Assembly: GCF_041360795.1 (NCBI RefSeq)
Contig: NZ_JBFUPW010000003.1
Span: 310,001-374,000, forward strand
Reading direction: 5' to 3'
Length of the DNA: 64,000 nucleotides
Source of the DNA: Arthrobacter_E sp041360795
Lineage (GTDB): Bacteria; Actinomycetota; Actinomycetes; Actinomycetales; Micrococcaceae
The notes beneath the pieces were generated by a model that ran no database searches, had not been told where the DNA came from, and saw only the letters and a list, made by a program, of their open reading frames with translations. Made by a program: the position numbers and the translations under genes. This document shows, in pieces, positions 59,232 to 64,000 of the stretch; position 1 is the first letter of the stretch, and each line of letters opens with the position of its first letter.

Positions 59232-59816
59232 TCAGAGACCCCAGGACACCACGGCCGGCGTCTTCTTGTCCCAGCCGAGCGTGCACACGCGCGCCGTGCC
59301 CAGCAGGAAGTGCCGTCCCTCGACGGGATCGAGCTCCAGCCAGCGAGCGGCCAGGATGCGGCAGAAGTGGCCGTGAGCGACCACGAGCACGTCGCCGGCG
59401 CCACCGGAACGGACACGCTCGACGATCCGGTCGGCACGCTCCGCCACCTCGTCGATCGTCTCGCCGTTCGGCACGCCGTCGGTCCAGATCAGGTAACCGG
59501 GGTTCTTGGCGCGCACGTCCGCGGAGTTGACGCCCTCATAGTCCCCGTAATTCCACTCCACCGCGTCCGGCTCGAGCTGAGCGTCCGGGAAACCCGCCAG
59601 CTCGGCGGTGCGCCGGGCGCGCTGCAGGGGAGAGGTCAGCACGTCACGGAACTCCACACCCTTCAGCACTCCACCGGCACGAAGCGCCTGCCGCTCGCCC
59701 TCCTCGGTGAGCGGCAGATCGGTCAGACCGGTGTACTGGCCGCTCTTGGACCATTCGGTCTCTCCGTGGCGCAGGAGCCACAGCTGGGGGAGATCCGTGT
59801 TGGGGGAGGCGTTCAT
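59232..59816 (-). CDS. Histidine phosphatase family protein (phosphoglycerate mutase-like)
   Basis: A 194-residue phosphatase with the catalytic LLRHGETEWS motif (His17) and the second histidine in VLVVAHGHFCRIL. The NYGDYEGV segment near residue 90 holds the conserved acidic residue of the broad-specificity acid phosphatases. It removes phosphate from a small metabolite; phosphoglycerate mutase or a-ribazole phosphatase activity is not shown. GAAGGA precedes the ATG. It lies directly downstream of the CCA-adding enzyme gene (nine-base gap) and is probably cotranscribed. Confidence 0.88.
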   Translation of the reverse strand: MNASPNTDLPQLWLLRHGETEWSKSGQYTGLTDLPLTEEGERQALRAGGVLKGVEFRDVLTSPLQRARRTAELAGFPDAQLEPDAVEWNYGDYEGVNSADVRAKNPGYLIWTDGVPNGETIDEVAERADRIVERVRSGGAGDVLVVAHGHFCRILAARWLELDPVEGRHFLLGTARVCTLGWDKKTPAVVSWGL

Positions 59817-59825
59817 GGCAGTCCT

Positions 59826-61379
59826 TCAGTTCTTACGGCCGTCGACGGCGGCCTGCTGCGTTGGGTGATCAACGGCTCGGTGGTCAACGGCTGGGTGGTC
59901 GGATTCAGTCCGTTCCGTAGCGGCCCCTTCCGGGGACGCCTGGGATTCCGGCTGCTGCGCCCACCAGGAACGCAGCTCCTCCTCGGCCCGCTCGGGTTCG
60001 AGAGGACCGTGCTCCATCCTCAGCTCCAGGAGGTGCTTGTAGGCGCGACCCACCACGGGGCCGGGCCGCAGACCCAGGAGCTGCATGATCTGCTGGCCGT
60101 CCAGATCCGGACGCACCGCGTCGAGCACTTCGCGTTCCCGCAGCTCGGCGATGCGCTGCTCAAGATCGTCGTAGGCGAACGCGAGGCGCTCGGCCTTCCT
60201 GCGGTTCCGGGTGGTCACGTCCGAGCGGGTCAGACGGTGCAGCCGTTCCAAATGCGGACCCGCGTCGGTGATGTACCGGCGGACCGCGGAATCGGTCCAG
60301 CCTGCGTCGCCGTAGCCGTAGAAGCGCATGTGCAGCTCCACCAGGCGGGCCACGGCCTTGATGGTGTCGTTGTCGAAGCGGAGCGCCTTCATGCGCTTGG
60401 ACACGAGCTTGGCGCCCACCACGTCGTGGTGACGGAAACTCACCGCGCCGCCCTCTTCGAAGCGGCGCGTGGCCGGCTTGCCGATGTCATGCATGAGCGC
60501 CGCGAACCGCAGCACGAAGTCCGGTCCCGGCACCGCGCCGTCGTCGTCCGTTTCGAGGTCCGCCGCCTGCTCCAGGACCTGCAGCGAGTGCTGGTAGACG
60601 TCCTTGTGGCGGTGGTGCTCGTCGGCTTCGAGGCGGAGCGCGGACACCTCGGGCAGCACGCGGTCCGCCAGGCCGGTCTCCACCAGGAGATCGATGCCGA
60701 CCCGCGGCCGGGCGCCGTTGATGAGCTTCACCAGCTCGTCCCGGACCCGTTCGGCGGAGATGATGGAAATGCGGTCGGCCATGTCCGTCATGGCGGCGCG
60801 GACGTCGTCGCTGACTCCCACGTCCAGCTGCGAGGCGAAACGCGCGGCGCGCATCATGCGCAGCGGATCGTCGGAGAAGGACGCCTCGGCCGTGCCCGGA
60901 GTGGCGAGGACGCCGGCGCGCAGATCCCTCAGCCCGCCGAAGGGATCCACGAGCTGGCGGCTGGGCAGTCGAAGAGCCATCGCGTTGATGGTGAAATCAC
61001 GGCGGAAGAGATCGTCTTCCAGCGAGGTCCCGAAGGCCACCACCGGCTTGCGCGACTCCGGGTCGTACGACTCGGCCCGGTACGTGGTGATCTCGATCTG
61101 GAAACCGGACTTGCGCAAGCCGATCGTGCCGAAAGCCTTCCCGATCTCCCAGTGCGTGTCCGCCCACGGCTTGATGAGCGCCAGGGTCCGGTCCGGGGTC
61201 GCATCGGTGGTGAAGTCGAGGTCCAGGGCGTCCCGGCCCAGGAACAGATCGCGTACCGGTCCGCCGACCAGGGAAAGGTCATGTCCTGCATCCGCAAAGA
61301 GCTGGCCCAGTTCCAGAATCACGGGGTCCAGGTGGAAACCGACCGAGTCGGCCGCGCCACCCTGAAATTCACTCACCAT
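59826..61379 (-). CDS. pcnA: CCA tRNA nucleotidyltransferase (HD-domain type)
   Basis: Adds CCA to the 3' end of tRNA. The nucleotidyltransferase head has LVGGPVRDLFLGRDALDLDF with catalytic aspartates 53 and 55, then RRDFTINAMALRL for nucleotide selection. An HD domain follows (RFAALMHDIGKPATRRF), with metal-binding histidine-aspartate pairs, typical of the class that also repairs tRNA. At 517 residues it is slightly long because of a C-terminal tail with the repeated PAVDHRAVDHP. The gene is divergent from the NUDIX gene and is named pcnA in most actinobacterial annotations. The ATG at 61379 has only a weak GGA upstream. Confidence 0.93.
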   Translation of the reverse strand: MVSEFQGGAADSVGFHLDPVILELGQLFADAGHDLSLVGGPVRDLFLGRDALDLDFTTDATPDRTLALIKPWADTHWEIGKAFGTIGLRKSGFQIEITTYRAESYDPESRKPVVAFGTSLEDDLFRRDFTINAMALRLPSRQLVDPFGGLRDLRAGVLATPGTAEASFSDDPLRMMRAARFASQLDVGVSDDVRAAMTDMADRISIISAERVRDELVKLINGARPRVGIDLLVETGLADRVLPEVSALRLEADEHHRHKDVYQHSLQVLEQAADLETDDDGAVPGPDFVLRFAALMHDIGKPATRRFEEGGAVSFRHHDVVGAKLVSKRMKALRFDNDTIKAVARLVELHMRFYGYGDAGWTDSAVRRYITDAGPHLERLHRLTRSDVTTRNRRKAERLAFAYDDLEQRIAELREREVLDAVRPDLDGQQIMQLLGLRPGPVVGRAYKHLLELRMEHGPLEPERAEEELRSWWAQQPESQASPEGAATERTESDHPAVDHRAVDHPTQQAAVDGRKN

Positions 61380-61485
61380 AGTGGTCCAAGCTTGTCACGT
61401 TTCCGGCAGCAGTCCCCAACGCCGCCCCGGGCCGCGTCAGCCCGTGCCAGGACATGGACCGGTCCTCAGGCCACCGAAAGCTCGA

Positions 61486-61491
61486 TAGAGT
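61486..61491 (+). promoter_or_regulatory. -10 box for a leaderless NUDIX transcript
   Basis: TAGAGT ends seven bases before the ATG at 61499, which has no Shine-Dalgarno sequence. The ATG at 61493 lies too close to it. Confidence 0.55.
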
Positions 61492-61498
61492 TATGGGC

Positions 61499-62053
61499 AT
61501 GGCCAATCCAGTACCGAGCGCTCCGAACAGGAGGAACAACGCCCCCCTGCCCTCGGCGATCGGTGCCCACATTGCGCCAGCAAACCAGAACTTCACCACT
61601 CCTCTGCCCACCGTCGAAGAGGTCTCGGCAGGCGGCGTCGTCGTGGACACCACCTCGCCTCAGCTGCCCGTGGCCATCATCGCCCGCATCAACCGCGGAG
61701 GCCGTCTCGAGTGGTGCCTGCCGAAGGGCCATCCCGAAGGCGCCGAAAGCAATGAGGCCGCCGCGGTCCGGGAGATCGCTGAGGAGACGGGGATCGAGGG
61801 GAGCATCCTCACGCCCCTGGGCAGCATCGACTACTGGTTCACCGTGACCAGCCACCGCGTCCACAAGACGGTGCACCACTATCTCCTGGAAGCCACCGGC
61901 GGCGAGCTCACCATCGAGAACGACCCGGACCACGAAGCGGTCGACGTCGCATGGGTCCCTCTGGCCGATCTGGCCCGCCGTCTTTCGTTCCCCAATGAGC
62001 GGCGGATCGCCGACCTCGCACGGGAACTCCTGCCGGGCCACCTGCCCTCCTGA
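61499..62053 (+). CDS. NUDIX hydrolase
   Basis: A 184-residue NUDIX protein. The NUDIX box reads GHPEGAESNEAAAVREIAEE followed by TGI, the full GX5EX7REUXEEXGU pattern with the metal-binding glutamates. The N-terminal 35 residues are a polar tail, and the strand SAGGVVVDTTSPQLPVAIIAR opens the fold. The family splits a nucleoside diphosphate linked to another group; the substrate is not known, though members next to murJ in actinobacteria are well conserved. It is divergent from pcnA, and murJ starts 72 bases after it on the same strand. Confidence 0.9.
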   Translation: MANPVPSAPNRRNNAPLPSAIGAHIAPANQNFTTPLPTVEEVSAGGVVVDTTSPQLPVAIIARINRGGRLEWCLPKGHPEGAESNEAAAVREIAEETGIEGSILTPLGSIDYWFTVTSHRVHKTVHHYLLEATGGELTIENDPDHEAVDVAWVPLADLARRLSFPNERRIADLARELLPGHLPS

Positions 62054-62125
62054 CAAGCCGTCTCACAGGCCGTCCCCGCCCGTGCCTCAGGCGGAGGAGC
62101 AGTCAGGAGTGAGACGATACTGGGG

Positions 62126-64000
62126 ATGTCTCACGCGAAGAAGGCCGATGCGGCCCTGAACTCCCCGACCTCCGCAGCCTCCCGCGCCAGCGATTCACGC
62201 GCCAGCGCCCTGATGGCGGCGGGCACCCTGATCTCGAGGATCCTCGGCTTCGTGAAGTCGTGGCTGCTGATCGTGGCGCTCGGCCTGGGCTCCTCGGTCA
62301 CGGACACCTTCATCAACGCCAACAACCTGCCGAACATGGTGTTCGTGCTGGTGGCGGGCGGCGTCTTCAACGCCGTGCTGGTGCCCCAGATCCTCAAGGC
62401 GAGCCGCGCGCCGGACAGCGGGGCGGACTACATCAGCCGCCTCATGACGCTGGCCGTGATCGTCATGTTCACGCTGACGGCGCTGGTCACGCTGTGCGCG
62501 CCCTTGCTGATCCAGGTGACCACCTCGGGCTACGGCCCCGCTCAGATGAGCCTGGCCGTCACGTTCGCGGTCTACTGTCTGCCCCAGATCTTCTTCTACG
62601 GGCTGTACGCGATGCTCACCCAGGTCCTCAACGCCCATGGGTCCTTCGCGCCGGCCATGTGGGCCCCGATCGTCAACAACATCGTGGCGATCGCCGGCCT
62701 CGGCCTTTTCGTGGCGATCTTCGGCGCCAGCGCCGCCAACCCTCACACCCTGGACAACTGGGGGACCGGTCAGACCATCCTGGTGGCGGGCTTCTCCACC
62801 CTCGGCGTCCTGGTGCAGACCGCTCTGCTGTTCATCCCGCTCCGGCGCCTCAAGCTGGGTCTGCGGCCGCGCTTCGGCTGGCGCGGTGTCGGCCTCGGCG
62901 CGGCGGCCAAGGTGGGCTCCTGGGCCCTGCTGACCACGGTGGTCAGCCAGCTGGCGTTCCTGTACGTCATGAAGATCGCCACGATCCCCGGCGCCGTGCG
63001 GGCCAACGCCCCGGCGGGCTCGCCGCCCATCGCCGGTAACGCGGTACTCGAGATCGCCAGCCAGCTCTACTTCCTGCCGCACTCCATCATCTCGGTGTCC
63101 CTCGCCACGGTCCTGTTCAACCGCATGGCCAAGGCCTCCCTGGACAACGACGTGCGCGGTCTCCGCGCGGCCCTCTCCAACGGCCTGCGCACCAGTGCCG
63201 TGGCGATCGTGTTCAGCGCCATCGCCCTCCTGGTGCTGGCCGCCCCGATCGGCATGTTCTTCTCGGCCGGCAAACCGCAGGACGGCGCGCTGCTGGCGAT
63301 CACGCTCTCCATCCTGGCGCTGACCAGCCCCTGCCTGAGCATCAACTTCATGATGACCAGGGTGTTCTACTCCCGCGAGGACGCCCGGACCCCGTTCTAC
63401 GTGCAGCTGGCACTGGCCGTGCTGAACCTCGCCGGTGCTTTCGTCATCCAGTTCCTACCGGCCGGGATGATCATCTACGCCATCGCCGGGCTCTATTCCG
63501 TGGGCAACATCCTGTCCGTCCTGATCAGCGCGTTCTTCCTGCGCCGGGTCCTGGGCCATCTGGACGGCCCGCGCATCGTCAACTCCTACATCCGCATGGG
63601 CTACGCGGGCATCGGCTCAGCCATCGCCGGCGGGGTGGTGCTGTGGCTGTTCGGCACCTACCGCGCCGACGGCTTCCTGTGGCACAACCAGGCCGCGGCG
63701 CTACTCTCCATCTGCGTGGCCGCTCCGGTCATGCTCGGCGTCTACGTCGTGCTCCTGCGGGTCTTCCACGTCGAAGAGCTCCGCGACCTGCTCCGTCCGC
63801 TGCTGGCGCGCTTCATCCGCCCCGCCGGCGCTGAGGGCACGACGACGCCGGCCGCCGCGTCGTCGTCGGCCCCCTCCGCGCGGGCCGAGCAGGCTCCGCG
63901 CGAGTCCCGCGAAGAGCCCGCCACGGGTGCCCTCCCGGCCGTCTCGATGGACACCGGCCTGCTGCCGAGGATCTCCGGCGGATTCGATTCCGAGGGCTTC
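62126..64000 (+). CDS. murJ: Lipid II flippase MurJ (partial, runs off the right edge)
   Basis: The first 625 codons of the flippase that moves lipid II across the cytoplasmic membrane for peptidoglycan synthesis. After a 29-residue polar tail the MviN core begins ALMAAGTLISRILGFVKSWL (arginine of the central cavity) and has 14 hydrophobic segments, including the PNMVFVLVAGGVFNAVLVPQ motif and the LPHSIISVSLATVLFNRM repeat. At about residue 565 the membrane part ends and an Ala/Pro/Ser-rich linker starts; in actinobacteria this leads to an intracellular pseudokinase-like region that binds FhaA, which here lies outside the window. GATACT four to five bases before the ATG may be a -10 box. The gene marks the approach to oriC. 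Confidence 0.93.
   Translation, partial: MSHAKKADAALNSPTSAASRASDSRASALMAAGTLISRILGFVKSWLLIVALGLGSSVTDTFINANNLPNMVFVLVAGGVFNAVLVPQILKASRAPDSGADYISRLMTLAVIVMFTLTALVTLCAPLLIQVTTSGYGPAQMSLAVTFAVYCLPQIFFYGLYAMLTQVLNAHGSFAPAMWAPIVNNIVAIAGLGLFVAIFGASAANPHTLDNWGTGQTILVAGFSTLGVLVQTALLFIPLRRLKLGLRPRFGWRGVGLGAAAKVGSWALLTTVVSQLAFLYVMKIATIPGAVRANAPAGSPPIAGNAVLEIASQLYFLPHSIISVSLATVLFNRMAKASLDNDVRGLRAALSNGLRTSAVAIVFSAIALLVLAAPIGMFFSAGKPQDGALLAITLSILALTSPCLSINFMMTRVFYSREDARTPFYVQLALAVLNLAGAFVIQFLPAGMIIYAIAGLYSVGNILSVLISAFFLRRVLGHLDGPRIVNSYIRMGYAGIGSAIAGGVVLWLFGTYRADGFLWHNQAAALLSICVAAPVMLGVYVVLLRVFHVEELRDLLRPLLARFIRPAGAEGTTTPAAASSSAPSARAEQAPRESREEPATGALPAVSMDTGLLPRISGGFDSEGF

Noticed and set aside
59193..61847. 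An 884-codon plus-strand open frame over pcnA and the phosphatase
   Set aside because: It is the antisense of two clearly identified enzymes and has no domain of its own.

Overview
This window is high-GC actinobacterial chromosome, most probably from the Arthrobacter group (Micrococcaceae, Micrococcales). The evidence is the base composition, the gene content (NCS1 permease, lipid II flippase MurJ next to a NUDIX protein and the CCA-adding enzyme, rpsF-ssb-rpsR-rplI-dnaB, GT87 mannosyltransferase) and a set of start codons that sit 6-7 bases after a TAnnnT -10 box, the actinobacterial pattern of leaderless mRNA. The order dnaB ... rpsF ... pcnA-NUDIX-murJ is the one normally found on one flank of oriC in this group, so the origin and dnaA probably lie a short way to the right of base 64000. 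No rRNA, tRNA, insertion sequence, prophage or CRISPR array was recognised.

Layout. 1-8.7 kb: partial disulfide oxidoreductase, a helical hypothetical protein, two MFS exporters (one with a MarR repressor), an iron-regulated siderophore-interacting protein, an NCS1 nucleobase permease and an amino-acid permease. 8.8-10.8 kb: PTS enzyme I and HPr. 10.9-16.7 kb: a helix-turn-helix protein with a membrane protein, a PucR regulator divergent from alanine dehydrogenase, a very large nested hairpin after ald, and an ABC-F ATPase. 16.7-24 kb: an oxidoreductase and a four-gene peptide ABC importer. 24.3-30.5 kb: universal stress protein, acetyltransferase, the E1alpha-E1beta-E2 operon of a 2-oxoacid dehydrogenase, and an aminotransferase. 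30.5-37 kb: membrane protein, a WXG-like protein with an alpha/beta hydrolase, purB, a phosphatase, and a MoaD-like/beta-propeller pair. 37.2-44.6 kb: csoR-copZ copper genes, EamA and MATE transporters, a CGNR regulator, a cytochrome b, dnaB. 44.6-49 kb: a regulatory region with a DnaA-box cluster, then rplI-rpsR-ssb-rpsF. 49-57.9 kb: membrane protein, M18 aminopeptidase, an ABC-2 exporter with its two-component system, MFS and GT87 proteins. 58-59.2 kb: a gene-poor stretch with three unannotated micro-ORFs. 59.2-64 kb: phosphatase, CCA-adding enzyme, NUDIX hydrolase and the start of murJ.

The most interesting parts are not the large genes. They are (i) the 58.2-58.9 kb micro-ORF locus, with strong ribosome binding sites, translational coupling, direct repeats and a structured leader; (ii) five DnaA-box-like sites plus 16-bp direct repeats upstream of dnaB; (iii) the 117-base nested hairpin after ald; and (iv) a leader upstream of rpsF that can pair with and hide its own Shine-Dalgarno sequence. 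All functions are inferred from sequence reading alone.
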